Part shown: in pieces, positions 29,461-37,651 of the stretch | Position numbering within the stretch: position 1 is the stretch's first letter | Layout of the letters: the number at the start of each line of letters is the position of its first letter | Assembly: GCA_947494645.1 (NCBI GenBank) | Contig: CANLVO010000001.1 | Location: forward strand, 1,674,001-1,738,000 | Reading direction: 5' to 3' | Origin: an uncultured Litoreibacter sp. | Lineage (GTDB): Bacteria > Pseudomonadota > Alphaproteobacteria > Rhodobacterales > Rhodobacteraceae | DNA length: 64,000 nucleotides | Notes under the pieces: generated by a model | What the model saw: the letters and a program-made list of their open reading frames with translations, nothing else | What the model was told of the DNA's origin: nothing | Databases searched by the model: none | Program-made: the position numbers and the translations under genes

Positions 29461-31116
29461 TTACGAGGTGATCGCGGGCGTCACGCGAATTATCGTCGGG
29501 CGGTCGGCCGTTAGCGCCTTTCCAAGAGCGGCCTGCATATCGCTCAGCGTCTTGGGCTGGGTGGCGTAGGCCCCAAAGGCTTCGGCCAGTTTCAGGAAAT
29601 CAGGGTTCTGCTGGATCACCGCGTTGGGCGCGATCTGGGCGGCCACCATGGAGGCCTCGATCTCGCCCAGCTTGCCGTTGTCCCATAGCAAAATGGGCAA
29701 GGGCAAGGCCAGCTCAACGGCGGTGGCAAGCTCCATCATCGTATACTGGAAGCCGTAATCGCCAATGATGCACAGCGTCGGCTGGTCGGGGCGGGCCACC
29801 GCGCCGCCGATTGCCGCAGGCAAGGCGTAGCCAAGCGTGCCGAAGCCGTAAGGGTGGTGCCAGTGGCCGGGGCGGTCCATGTCGATGACCTCTTTGGCGG
29901 CATAGGCAAATTGCGTCATGTCGGAGAAGACCATCATCTCGGGCGGCATCACCTCGGCCAGCGCGTCGCAGATGGGCAGGATGCCGGGGCGCTCTGCGTC
30001 GATCTGGGCGCGCCAGCGGGTGATGGCCTGCGCGACCTCGCCTTCGGACCAACCGGATTTGGGCTTGAGCGGCGCAGCAAAGGTGTCAGCCAGCAACGCG
30101 TGGGCGTCGGCCTGCAGTTTTACCTCCGCTTGTTGAGCATCGCTTAACACCTCTGGGTCAGTATCAATGCGAACCAGTTCCGCGAGGTGCCCCAGATGCG
30201 ACCGCCACAGATCAACCTCGCTGAGCATCGTCCCCACCGCCACGACCAGATCGGCGGAGGCGATGACCTCGGCGCTCTCAGACCGCGCGAGCATGGAGCC
30301 GAAATGCAACGGGCTGCCCTTGGGGACGATCCCGCGCCCGGCATAAGTGGTGAAGGAGGCGGCCTTGAGGTCGAGGAAACCTTCCAGCCAATCGGCGGGT
30401 TGGCCCGCGCTCAGGTCTTCCGACTGCAGCAGACGTTGCTGGGGCGCAGCCCCGCCGCCGAAGATGAAAAGCGGGCGTTTGGCAGCGCTGATCTTGTCAC
30501 GCAGAGTGGCGACCTGCATGGGCGTGGCGGCGAAAGGTGACGGCGCTTGCGGCTTAGCTGGTGGCGGCGGCGCATTGGCCTCCAGCTGGGCGATGGGGAC
30601 CTGCACATGTTTGGGGCGCTTGCGGGCCGTCTGAAATTCGGTCAGCGCACGGTCGATCAGCTGGTAGGCAGAGGGCGCATCATGCGCCGTATGTGACCAG
30701 TCGCTGACGGTGGCACCCGCGCCTTCCTGATCACGCATCTGGTGCAATTGACCCTTGCGGGCGGCTGTCTCGTCCAGACAGGACGAGATCACCAACATCG
30801 ACACACTGTCGGAATAGCCCTGCCCCATCGGGGTCATGATGTTGCACAGACCCGGCCCGGTGATCACATAAGCCACCCCCGGCAGGCCAGAGGCGCGTGC
30901 ATAGCCGTCCGCCATAAAGCCCGCGCCCTGCTCGTGCCGGGCCAGAACATGGGTGAGCCCCGCCTGCTCGATCCCGCGATACATCTCCTGATTGTGCACG
31001 CCCGGAATGCCGAAGATATGCCGCACCCCACGGTCCCACAACATGTGCGAGATTTGCGCCCCCAGCGGCATCTGGGTGTCGGACGGGGTGGGTTTTGCGT
31101 TTGTTTTATCTGGCAT
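29461..31116 (-). CDS. Thiamine diphosphate-dependent decarboxylase, AruI-like
   Basis: This 551-aa protein has the three-domain layout of the acetolactate synthase superfamily. The PYR domain carries the catalytic Glu in ARHEQGAGFMADGYARASG, and the PP domain binds Mg2+-ThDP through IGDYGFQYTMMELATAVE and WDNGKLGE; most relatives read GDG where this reads GDY. The start HIFGIPGVHNQEMYRGIE closely follows 5-guanidino-2-oxopentanoate decarboxylase of the arginine transaminase pathway, so that substrate is a reasonable guess. ATG at 31116 begins the recognisable protein. A LysR gene lies upstream on the same strand, 130 bases away. Confidence 0.72.
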   Translation of the reverse strand: MPDKTNAKPTPSDTQMPLGAQISHMLWDRGVRHIFGIPGVHNQEMYRGIEQAGLTHVLARHEQGAGFMADGYARASGLPGVAYVITGPGLCNIMTPMGQGYSDSVSMLVISSCLDETAARKGQLHQMRDQEGAGATVSDWSHTAHDAPSAYQLIDRALTEFQTARKRPKHVQVPIAQLEANAPPPPAKPQAPSPFAATPMQVATLRDKISAAKRPLFIFGGGAAPQQRLLQSEDLSAGQPADWLEGFLDLKAASFTTYAGRGIVPKGSPLHFGSMLARSESAEVIASADLVVAVGTMLSEVDLWRSHLGHLAELVRIDTDPEVLSDAQQAEVKLQADAHALLADTFAAPLKPKSGWSEGEVAQAITRWRAQIDAERPGILPICDALAEVMPPEMMVFSDMTQFAYAAKEVIDMDRPGHWHHPYGFGTLGYALPAAIGGAVARPDQPTLCIIGDYGFQYTMMELATAVELALPLPILLWDNGKLGEIEASMVAAQIAPNAVIQQNPDFLKLAEAFGAYATQPKTLSDMQAALGKALTADRPTIIRVTPAITS

Positions 31117-31246
31117 GGCAGCGGCATTTCGTAAGGCAAGGGACTGGACCCGGAGACCACAGGACCTACGCGGAAGTTTCAAGCGCTTTATGCGGGGGTG
31201 CAGGTAACGGTGCGCATTGCCTCGCGCGGCGACAGACTGCGCTGCG

Positions 31247-32167
31247 TTATCGCACCAGAGATTGATGCGGCCCGGGTTGGGCAAAATGGGCCCGGCAGCT
31301 TTCGGCGAAGCGCTGGACCAACCGCCGGGGGCGGGACTTGTCGTAGCCAACCGCGAGGGTCAGGGGCGGCAGCGGATCGGAGATCGGGACGCTGACCAAC
31401 GGAGCCCCGGCGTAGCTTTGAGCCGTGCGCGGCTGCATGTTCAGCACGGCCACCCCATGCCCCGCGCTGACAAGGCTGCGCACCATTTCGGTTGAGTTGG
31501 CGTAAGCGGCGATGGTCATATTCTTGCCCTGCGCCTCAAACAGACCCTGATAATATCCGCTCGCGACGGGGCGGTTGAGCACCACGAGCGGCTGGCCGGC
31601 GATCTGCGCGATGCTGACGCTGCGCAGGGATGCGAAAGGATGGTCGCGGGCCACCAGACAATAGGCGGGCGCCTCGATCAGCACGTCAAAGGCAACCGAG
31701 GGCCGGACATCCTCGCTGACAAAGAGGATGGCATCATAGGTGCCGGTCAGCAGCCCGTTCTGCGCCGCGTCATTGTCGCAAGCTTCAAGATGAAGCGTCA
31801 CGTCGGCATCTTCGGGGATGAACGAGGCCAGAACAGGTGGCAGGAACGCGGGCGCAACCGGGGCATAGTAGCCAATGCGCAGCGTGCCGCTGAGCGCCTG
31901 CTTCAGGTCGGCCCCTTCGCTCAGGACGGCGCGGTAATCCTCGAGCAGCCGGGCCAGTTTTTGGGCCACAAGCCGCCCGCTGGCATTGGCCTCGATCCCG
32001 CGCGAGCGCTGCCGGGTGACGAGGGTCAGATCAAACGCCGCCTCGACCTGATCAATGGCCGTAGCCACGGCGGAGGCCGCAATGTTCAGCTCTGCCGCAG
32101 CTTTGGCGATATTGCCGTGCCGCAGGGCCGTGGTGAAATACTCCATCGCTTTGAGCGAAATCGCCAT
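31247..32167 (-). CDS. LysR family transcriptional regulator
   Basis: This 306-aa regulator has an N-terminal HTH (about 3-62, ISLKAMEYFTTALRHGNIAK; SAVATAIDQVEAAF) and a C-terminal substrate-binding domain (about 90-290). ATG at 32167 is preferred, with GAGG 7 bases upstream; the frame is open 17 codons further. It is divergent from the sterol-desaturase gene, with a T-N11-A box between, and upstream of the AruI-like gene on its own strand. Either could be its target. Confidence 0.88.
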   Translation of the reverse strand: MAISLKAMEYFTTALRHGNIAKAAAELNIAASAVATAIDQVEAAFDLTLVTRQRSRGIEANASGRLVAQKLARLLEDYRAVLSEGADLKQALSGTLRIGYYAPVAPAFLPPVLASFIPEDADVTLHLEACDNDAAQNGLLTGTYDAILFVSEDVRPSVAFDVLIEAPAYCLVARDHPFASLRSVSIAQIAGQPLVVLNRPVASGYYQGLFEAQGKNMTIAAYANSTEMVRSLVSAGHGVAVLNMQPRTAQSYAGAPLVSVPISDPLPPLTLAVGYDKSRPRRLVQRFAESCRAHFAQPGPHQSLVR

Positions 32168-32187
32168 GGGATACCTCGGATTTTCAG

Positions 32188-32208
32188 GTTTAGTTGACAG
32201 TATTAAAC
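32188..32208. promoter_or_regulatory. LysR-type T-N11-A box
   Basis: GTTTA-N11-TAAAC forms a perfect 5-bp dyad with 11-base spacing, the usual layout of a LysR recognition site. It sits 21 bases before the LysR start codon and 62 bases before the divergent sterol-desaturase gene, which fits autoregulation and control of that gene. Confidence 0.5.
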
Positions 32209-32270
32209 TGTTTTCCATGGCAAGGCCTCTCTGTCAAACTGCGGCTGCGCCCCCAACCGGAGAATGACTG

Positions 32271-33251
32271 ATGAGCGACGCCCCGTTGAAAGGCTGGAAC
32301 CATGTGCCGGATGTGCCGTTGCAGGTCTCGCCGTTTTTCAGATGGCCACTGCGGCCGATGGAGATGCTGACCTGGGTCTGGAACGCGTGGTTCCTGATCA
32401 CCGAAAAGCTGATCATTCTGGGCGTCGCGGTCGTGTCGCTCTATTACTTCCAGCCGCCTCTGGAGGAGACCAGAACCCTCGCCTTTGGCTGGATTGCCGA
32501 GATCTACATCCGCAACCTGGCCCTTATGACGGCTGTCGCGGGCGGGTTGCATCTGTATTTCTACACCTTCACCAAACAGGGCCAAAAGCTGCGCTACGAC
32601 CCGCGCCCGCTGATGAAGAACGGCAAGCAGTTTACGCTGGGCGGGCAGATCAGGGACAACATGTTCTGGACTTTGGCCAGCGGGGTAACGGTCTGGACCG
32701 CCTATGAGGTGCTGATGTTCTGGGCCCTGGCGAATGGCTACGCGCCGATGCTGACCTGGGCCGCCAACCCCGTTTGGTTCGTCGCGCTGTTCCTGCTGAT
32801 CCCGGTTTGGGAGAGCTTCTATTTCTACTGGATACACCGCCTTCTGCACGTGCCGTTTTTCTACAAACATGTGCACGCGCTGCATCACCGCAACGTCAAT
32901 GTGGGCCCGTGGTCGGGGCTGTCGATGCACCCGGTGGAGCATATCATTTTTCTGGGCTCGGTGCTGATCCACTGGATTGCGGGCGCGCATCCGCTGCATA
33001 TCCTGTTTCACATGCAATATGTGGCGCTGACGGCGGCCACCACGCATACGGGCTTTGAGGGGCTGGTGGTCAAGGACCAGAACCGGCTGAAGCTGGGCAC
33101 GTTCCACCACCAGATGCATCACCGTTATTTCGAGTGCAATTACGGCTCTCTGGAGATCCCGTGGGACAAGTTCTTCGGCTCGTTTCATGACGGGACGGCG
33201 GACGCCAATGAGCGGATGAAAGAGCGGCGTCAGCGGATGATGGGCGGCTAG
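32271..33251 (+). CDS. Sterol desaturase/fatty acid hydroxylase family membrane protein (copy 1)
   Basis: This 326-aa di-iron membrane enzyme carries the three histidine motifs of the family: HRLLH, HALHHRN and HHQMHHRY, plus HPVEH. Four or so membrane helices precede and separate them. The substrate (sterol-like lipid, fatty acid or carotenoid) is unknown. A paralog lies at 53872-54864 with the same KFFGSFHDG/KWFGSFHDG ending. ATG at 32271 follows CCGGAGAA. It is divergent from the LysR gene and convergent with trkH, three bases away. Confidence 0.88.
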   Translation: MSDAPLKGWNHVPDVPLQVSPFFRWPLRPMEMLTWVWNAWFLITEKLIILGVAVVSLYYFQPPLEETRTLAFGWIAEIYIRNLALMTAVAGGLHLYFYTFTKQGQKLRYDPRPLMKNGKQFTLGGQIRDNMFWTLASGVTVWTAYEVLMFWALANGYAPMLTWAANPVWFVALFLLIPVWESFYFYWIHRLLHVPFFYKHVHALHHRNVNVGPWSGLSMHPVEHIIFLGSVLIHWIAGAHPLHILFHMQYVALTAATTHTGFEGLVVKDQNRLKLGTFHHQMHHRYFECNYGSLEIPWDKFFGSFHDGTADANERMKERRQRMMGG

Positions 33252-33254
33252 GGC

Positions 33255-34703
33255 TCAGGGCCGCCAGAAGTTCACGGTGAACAGAACGTAGACCGACAGC
33301 AATTCGAGCCGCCCGATCAACATGCCCGCGCAGAGCAGCCATTTGGCGGTGTCATTCAGCATCGAGAAATTGCCGGTGGGCCCGATCATGTCGCCCAGGC
33401 CCGGCCCGATATTGGCAATCGCCGCGGTGGCTCCGGAGACCGACGTGATGAAGTCCAAGCCGGTCATGCCAAGCAGCACCGCCAGCCCGCCCAGCGACAC
33501 GATGAACAGCACGAAGAAGGTCATGACGGAGGAGACCACGTCCTCGGGCACGGTGCGGCCCTGATAGCGGGGCTGGAAGATGCCGTGGGGCGAATGGATG
33601 CGCCGGATCTGCGCCTTGATGGAGGCGAAAAGCAGCTGGTAGCGGAACACTTTGATGGAGCAGGAGGTCGAGCCCGCGCAGCCTCCGATCAGGCCCATCA
33701 GGAAGAACAGCGCGACGGAGAAGGACCCCCAAAGCGTGTAGTCATCTGACGCATACCCCGTGCCTGTCAGGATGGAGACCGCGTTGAAGAGCGCCTTGCG
33801 TAGCGCGGCCTCTCCGGGGTTGAGGCCTTGGGCGTATTGCCACGCGGTCAGGCAGGCGACCAGCACGGCGGCGATGGCAAAAAACGTCTGGATCTGGCTG
33901 TCGCGGAACAGCGGCTTGGCTGTGCCCGCAAGCAGCTGCACGTAACGCACAAAGGGGAGTGCCGCGAGCAGCATGAAGGCGGCGGCGATATATTCAGACG
34001 CGCCCTCATAGGCCGCGAATGAGGCGTCGTGATTGGCAAAGCCGCCCGTGGCGATGGTGGTCATCGCATGCGTGGTGGCATCGAGCACCGACTGCCCGGC
34101 GGCGTAATAGGCCAGCCCACAGGCAAATGTCAGGCCCAGATAGATGACGGAGATATTCTGCGCGATCTCACCTGCGCGGGGCAGGATTTTGCCAAATGTA
34201 TCAAACCCCTCGGAGCGAAAGATTTGCATGCCGCCCACCCGCAGCTCTGGCAAAAACACCATCGCCACAACAATGATCCCGATGCCGCCAAACCACTGCA
34301 TCAACCCGCGCCACAGCTTCAGCCCGTCAGGCAGCCCGTTCAGCCCCACCAGCACCGTAGACCCGGTGGTGGTCATGCCGGACATCGCTTCGAAAAACGC
34401 GTCGACAAAGCTGGCCTGCGTCGCGCCGACATAGAACGGGATTGCGCCAAACAGCGGCAGTGCCACCCAGACAAGGGTGGTCAGAAGAAATGTCTGCTGG
34501 ATCGTCAGCCCCTGCCCCACGCCGTTTTTCGTGGCCAAGGCCATCAGCGTGCCGGTCATGAAGGTGATGATCGCCGACTGCGCAAAGACCGGCCAATGCC
34601 CGTTGCCGGCGGCCAGATCAAGCGTCATGGGCACCAGCATGGAGGCCCCAAGGCAGGCCACCAAAAGGCCGATCACATAGCCCACCGGGCGCAGGTCAAA
34701 CAT
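33255..34703 (-). CDS. trkH: Trk-type potassium uptake membrane subunit
   Basis: This 482-aa protein is the TrkH/TrkG pore subunit with four selectivity-filter repeats: MSGMTTTGSTVLVG, MTTIATGGFANHD, NAVSILTGTGYAS and VSGATAAIANIGPG. About ten helices are expected. TrkH works with the cytoplasmic NAD-binding TrkA, which is not in the window. The gene is convergent with the sterol-desaturase gene, three bases away. Confidence 0.93.
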   Translation of the reverse strand: MFDLRPVGYVIGLLVACLGASMLVPMTLDLAAGNGHWPVFAQSAIITFMTGTLMALATKNGVGQGLTIQQTFLLTTLVWVALPLFGAIPFYVGATQASFVDAFFEAMSGMTTTGSTVLVGLNGLPDGLKLWRGLMQWFGGIGIIVVAMVFLPELRVGGMQIFRSEGFDTFGKILPRAGEIAQNISVIYLGLTFACGLAYYAAGQSVLDATTHAMTTIATGGFANHDASFAAYEGASEYIAAAFMLLAALPFVRYVQLLAGTAKPLFRDSQIQTFFAIAAVLVACLTAWQYAQGLNPGEAALRKALFNAVSILTGTGYASDDYTLWGSFSVALFFLMGLIGGCAGSTSCSIKVFRYQLLFASIKAQIRRIHSPHGIFQPRYQGRTVPEDVVSSVMTFFVLFIVSLGGLAVLLGMTGLDFITSVSGATAAIANIGPGLGDMIGPTGNFSMLNDTAKWLLCAGMLIGRLELLSVYVLFTVNFWRP

Positions 34704-34833
34704 GGGGCTAAGGGTTGGCGCGGCGGCGCGGCGGTGTCAACGGCTGTTGCAGCACGCCGTGTACCGCATTTTTGCCGCAAAACCGCCAAGCCTTGCGGTG
34801 ACACTGGCCGGATTAGAGCAAGGTGAGAGCATT

Positions 34834-35355
34834 ATGAGCGAACAGAATTACGTCGCTTCTAGCGATTTTCAGGCCCGGCTGGCACGGATCAACAAGGGTG
34901 AGGTTCATGCGGCCGACGGTGTGGTCGTGCCTGAGCGCCGGGAGGTCGAAGACGTCAAGCTGACTGGCGGGTTGCTGGAAAACGCGCTCTACCCGCTCAG
35001 CATCGCGGGCGCTTTCCTTCTTGGCATCATGGCCGTATTTTTCAGCCGTTTCTCCCGGATCCACTTGCTGGGAACAGCCGATCCAGAAACCGACATTATG
35101 CTGGCCCTTGTGGCTGATGGGGCCATGGCGCTGGCAATTGGCTTTATGTTCAAGCAGGCCCTCAAGATGGAAGGTGCAGAGTGGATCAGCGCACAGACCA
35201 TGGGCGTCACCGTGATGGTGGCCAGCATGCACAACCTGTTTCACATTGATCCGGTGCTGATGTCCCTGATTTTCACTCCTGAGTATGTCGATTCAGTTCT
35301 GTCCTACACAGAGTTCCGGACCCTGATGGCAGGTGGGTATCTCGTCCCCTTCTAG
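34834..35355 (+). CDS. Hypothetical membrane protein
   Basis: This 173-aa protein has a soluble N-terminus of about 45 residues followed by about three hydrophobic segments (NALYPLSIAGAFLLGIMAVF; IMLALVADGAMALAIGFMF; MGVTVMVASMHNLFHI). I do not recognise a family. ATG at 34834 has AAGGTGAG upstream. It is divergent from trkH and is followed by the arsR-type gene after 65 bases, so it seems monocistronic. Confidence 0.7.
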   Translation: MSEQNYVASSDFQARLARINKGEVHAADGVVVPERREVEDVKLTGGLLENALYPLSIAGAFLLGIMAVFFSRFSRIHLLGTADPETDIMLALVADGAMALAIGFMFKQALKMEGAEWISAQTMGVTVMVASMHNLFHIDPVLMSLIFTPEYVDSVLSYTEFRTLMAGGYLVPF

Positions 35356-35390
35356 CTTCGACCATCAGAAAGCTTTATTTTAGGCTTTCG

Positions 35391-35414
35391 TTATTTAACA
35401 AATATGCTAAATAA
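35391..35414. promoter_or_regulatory. Candidate ArsR operator
   Basis: TTATTTA-N10-TAAATAA is a perfect 7-bp dyad in an AT-rich patch, ending seven bases before the start codon of the ArsR-type regulator. ArsR repressors typically autoregulate from such a site overlapping their own promoter. Confidence 0.55.
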
Positions 35415-35420
35415 GAGGGT

Positions 35421-35741
35421 ATGAGCATCTTGCCACCCCTCTTTGCCGCCCTATCGGACCCTTACCGCTTCGAAATTGTCGAGCGGCTGATGAAGGATGG
35501 CGAAACGCCTGCGGGCGCGATCAGTGACATGTTTGATATCTCGGCCCCCGCGATCTCGCGGCATTTGTCGGTGTTGCACCGCGCGGGGCTGGTGGAGCGG
35601 CGGATCAACGGCCAGCAGCGTCTGTATTCGGTGCGTCCCGGCGCGATCCGGCAGGTCAGCGACTGGACCATGAACCACCGCGCCTTTTGGGAGGCGAGCA
35701 TGGACCGGCTGGAGCAAGCCCTTTTGGAGGACAAAAAATGA
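35421..35741 (+). CDS. ArsR family transcriptional regulator
   Basis: This 106-aa winged-helix protein belongs to the branch without obvious metal ligands (no Cys). DPYRFEIVERLMKDGETPAG and the recognition region ISAPAISRHLSVLHRAGLVE are typical, and the wing reads RINGQQRLYSVRPG. Regulators of this kind are usually linked to a SRPBCC/AHSA1 protein, as here, where the next ATG overlaps this stop (ATGA). A dyad just upstream suggests autoregulation. Confidence 0.9.
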   Translation: MSILPPLFAALSDPYRFEIVERLMKDGETPAGAISDMFDISAPAISRHLSVLHRAGLVERRINGQQRLYSVRPGAIRQVSDWTMNHRAFWEASMDRLEQALLEDKK

Positions 35742-36178
35742 CCGATGCCGTGACCTTGGAACGGGTGATGCCCGCCTCTGCCACCCGCGTGTTCGAGATG
35801 ATCAGCCAGCCCCAAAACATGGTGCGCTGGTGGGGCCATGACGGGATGATCATCCCGGAGCACAACCTGAATTTCTCGCGCCCCGGCCCGTGGCATTCGG
35901 TGATGGAGCTGCCGGATGGCACCCGCAAAATGGTGTCGGGCGAGGTCACGGAGGTGGACCCGCCGCGCTTCATTGCCTTCACCTGGGCCTGGCATACCGG
36001 CGGACCGGGCGGGCCACGCGAGACCGAAACCCGCGTGACAATCGAAATTACCGAGGCAGGCGACAACAGGGCCAACATGATCCTGAGCCATTTTGGCCTG
36101 ACCACCGACCCCGCACGTGCGGGTTACACAAAAGGGTGGCTGTCCATTTACGACAAACTGGAAAAAGGGCTGGCCTGA
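35738..36178 (+). CDS. SRPBCC/AHSA1 family protein
   Basis: This 146-aa protein has the START/Bet v1-like fold seen in AHSA1 proteins (VMPASATRVFEMISQPQNMV; WWGHDGMIIPEHNL; KGWLSIYDKLEKGL). It has a hydrophobic pocket for an unknown ligand. Translation is coupled to the ArsR gene by a four-base overlap. This ArsR-AHSA1 pairing is widespread; the chemical signal is unknown. Confidence 0.88.
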   Translation: MTDAVTLERVMPASATRVFEMISQPQNMVRWWGHDGMIIPEHNLNFSRPGPWHSVMELPDGTRKMVSGEVTEVDPPRFIAFTWAWHTGGPGGPRETETRVTIEITEAGDNRANMILSHFGLTTDPARAGYTKGWLSIYDKLEKGLA

Positions 36179-36206
36179 GCGCCGCCCGCAACTTGGAGGA
36201 TTTTAC

Positions 36207-36530
36207 ATGCCAAATTTTGTATTTGCCTATCACGGCGGCGGCGGAATGCCGGACACTCCGGAAGAAGGCGCCAAGATGATGGCCGAATGGAAAGACTGGA
36301 TGGGCGGCATGGGCGACGCGATGGTTGACCCCGGCAACCCGGTCGGGATGTCCAAAACCGTGAGCAGCGACGGCATTGCCGACAATGGCGGGGCGAACCC
36401 GCTGTCGGGCTACACCATCGTCAGCGCACCCGACATGGATGCGGCCTGCGTCATGGCGAAGGGCTGCCCGATGGTCAAACACGGCAACGGCTCGGTCGAA
36501 GTGGCCGAGGTGCATGTGCTCGAGATGTAG
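36207..36530 (+). CDS. YciI-related protein
   Basis: This 107-aa protein fits the YCII/DGPF family: NFVFAYHGGGG at the start, WMGGMGDAMVDPGNPVG in the middle and SGYTIVSAPDMDAACVMAKG before the C-terminal VEVAEVHVLEM strand. Many such genes accompany ECF sigma factors or ArsR-AHSA1 pairs, as here. No enzymatic activity is firmly known. TTGGAGGA precedes the ATG. Confidence 0.85.
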   Translation: MPNFVFAYHGGGGMPDTPEEGAKMMAEWKDWMGGMGDAMVDPGNPVGMSKTVSSDGIADNGGANPLSGYTIVSAPDMDAACVMAKGCPMVKHGNGSVEVAEVHVLEM

Positions 36531-36541
36531 CACACCCGCGC

Positions 36542-36573
36542 CGCGCCGCCGGGTCCCATGGGTCGGCGGCGCG
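36542..36573. terminator. GC-rich palindrome after the ArsR cassette (possible terminator)
   Basis: CGCGCCGCCG at 36542 pairs with CGGCGGCGCG at 36564-36573, and the loop contains the further dyad CCCATGGG. It lies 12 bases after the YciI-like stop. No T-run follows, so it may act as an RNA stabiliser or rho-assisted terminator rather than a classic one. Confidence 0.5.
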
Positions 36574-36718
36574 GGCGCATGTTCTGAAGAAGGACCGTCT
36601 GCCGGGCGCTCTCGGCGTGGTAAACTGCGAGACACGATTGCGTGTCGGCAATTGGCAAGCTCCCCGGCCCCGCCTAACGATTGAGGCGAACGCAACACGG
36701 AGCCACGCCATTCCTGAT

Positions 36719-37438
36719 ATGACCGACATGATCGGGGTCGAGACCCTGTCGCTGCTGCAGGCGCTGGTCAATATGACCATCGCGCTGATCCTTGGCGCGT
36801 TGATCGGCTCGGAACGGCAGATGCGGCAACGCATGGCCGGGCTGCGCACCAATGCGCTGGTGGCGTTGGGCGCGGCGGGGTTTGTGACCTTCGCGGCGCT
36901 GTTTCCAGAGGACATCAACCCGACGCGGGTGGCCGCCCAAGTGGTGTCGGGCATCGGCTTTCTGGGGGCCGGCATTATTTTCCGGGATGGGTTCAACGTG
37001 CATGGGCTGAACACGGCGGCGACGTTGTGGTGCTCGGCCGCTGTGGGCATGATGGCGGGCGCGGGCCACCTGCCCTATGCCGCCGCGATGACCGGGCTTA
37101 TCGTCTTTATCAACCTTGCGCTGCGCCCGATTGTGAAGCTGCTGGACAAGATCTCTCCGCGCTCAGGCGTGAAGGAGCGTCTGTTCCAGATGCGGCTGCG
37201 CTGCGCGCGCAGCGACGAGCGGGAGATGCGGGCCTTTCTGGTGCGCAACCTTGCGGTGAACAACCTGTTCCTGCACGAAACCGAGGTCAGCGGCGACGAC
37301 AAGGACTGCGAGATTGTGGCCCATATTCACGGCGACGGCTCGACAGAACGCAATATCGAGCGCTCCATCGGCCAGATCGCGATGGAGCCGCGCATCACGC
37401 GCACCTTGTGGTGCGCTGTTGACGAATTGTCGGCCTGA
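36719..37438 (+). CDS. MgtC/SapB family membrane protein
   Basis: This ~239-aa inner-membrane protein has the MgtC core: LILGALIGSERQMRQRMAGL, RTNALVALGAAGFV, GIGFLGAGIIF and GLNTAATLWCSAAVG over about four to five helices. A soluble C-terminal domain follows. MgtC proteins are linked to growth at low Mg2+ and control of ATP synthase, but the physiological role here is open. The start is uncertain; ATG at 36719 is used because the conserved part begins just after it. Confidence 0.85.
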   Translation: MTDMIGVETLSLLQALVNMTIALILGALIGSERQMRQRMAGLRTNALVALGAAGFVTFAALFPEDINPTRVAAQVVSGIGFLGAGIIFRDGFNVHGLNTAATLWCSAAVGMMAGAGHLPYAAAMTGLIVFINLALRPIVKLLDKISPRSGVKERLFQMRLRCARSDEREMRAFLVRNLAVNNLFLHETEVSGDDKDCEIVAHIHGDGSTERNIERSIGQIAMEPRITRTLWCAVDELSA

Positions 37439-37493
37439 GCGTGCGGTGCGAAACCCGTCTTGACCCTCTGGCGACAGGGGTTTATCAGACATC

Positions 37494-37548
37494 CCGTGGC
37501 GATTTGTTACCGGATTGCGGGCCACGTTAAATATGCCGCTAAAGAGGA
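37494..37548 (+). promoter_or_regulatory. SAM-II riboswitch
   Basis: The P1 stem CGTGGC (37495-37500) and GCCACG (37521-37526) encloses GATTTGTTACCGGATTGCGG and is followed by TTAAATATGCCGCTAAAGAG. This aligns along its whole length with the SAM-II aptamer, including the GATTT, CCG-ATTGC and GCTAAA blocks that form the pseudoknot and SAM pocket. It precedes metZ, the commonest target of this class. When SAM is high, metZ expression should fall. Confidence 0.93.
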
Positions 37549-37570
37549 TGGACCGCCGCGCTAGACGCAT

Positions 37571-37608
37571 AAGCCTCCCCCTTTTCCCGGTGGAGGCTTT
37601 TTGTTTTT
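37571..37608 (+). terminator. Intrinsic terminator between SAM-II and metZ
   Basis: AAGCCTCC at 37571-37578 pairs with GGAGGCTT at 37592-37599, followed by TTTTGTTTTT. It sits 22 bases after the aptamer and 43 bases before the metZ start, so the riboswitch probably works by transcription attenuation. The CCTC of its left arm could pair with the GAGG at the aptamer's 3' end as an antiterminator; that pairing is inference. Confidence 0.85.
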
Positions 37609-37651
37609 GGGCCCCGGACCTGCGCGTCCGGCCCCGATGAAGGATATGACT

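Noticed and set aside
37548-37640. 30-codon leader ORF starting at the 3' end of the SAM-II aptamer
   Set aside because: The AGAGG directly abuts the ATG, leaving no spacing for initiation, and the codons run through the terminator hairpin.
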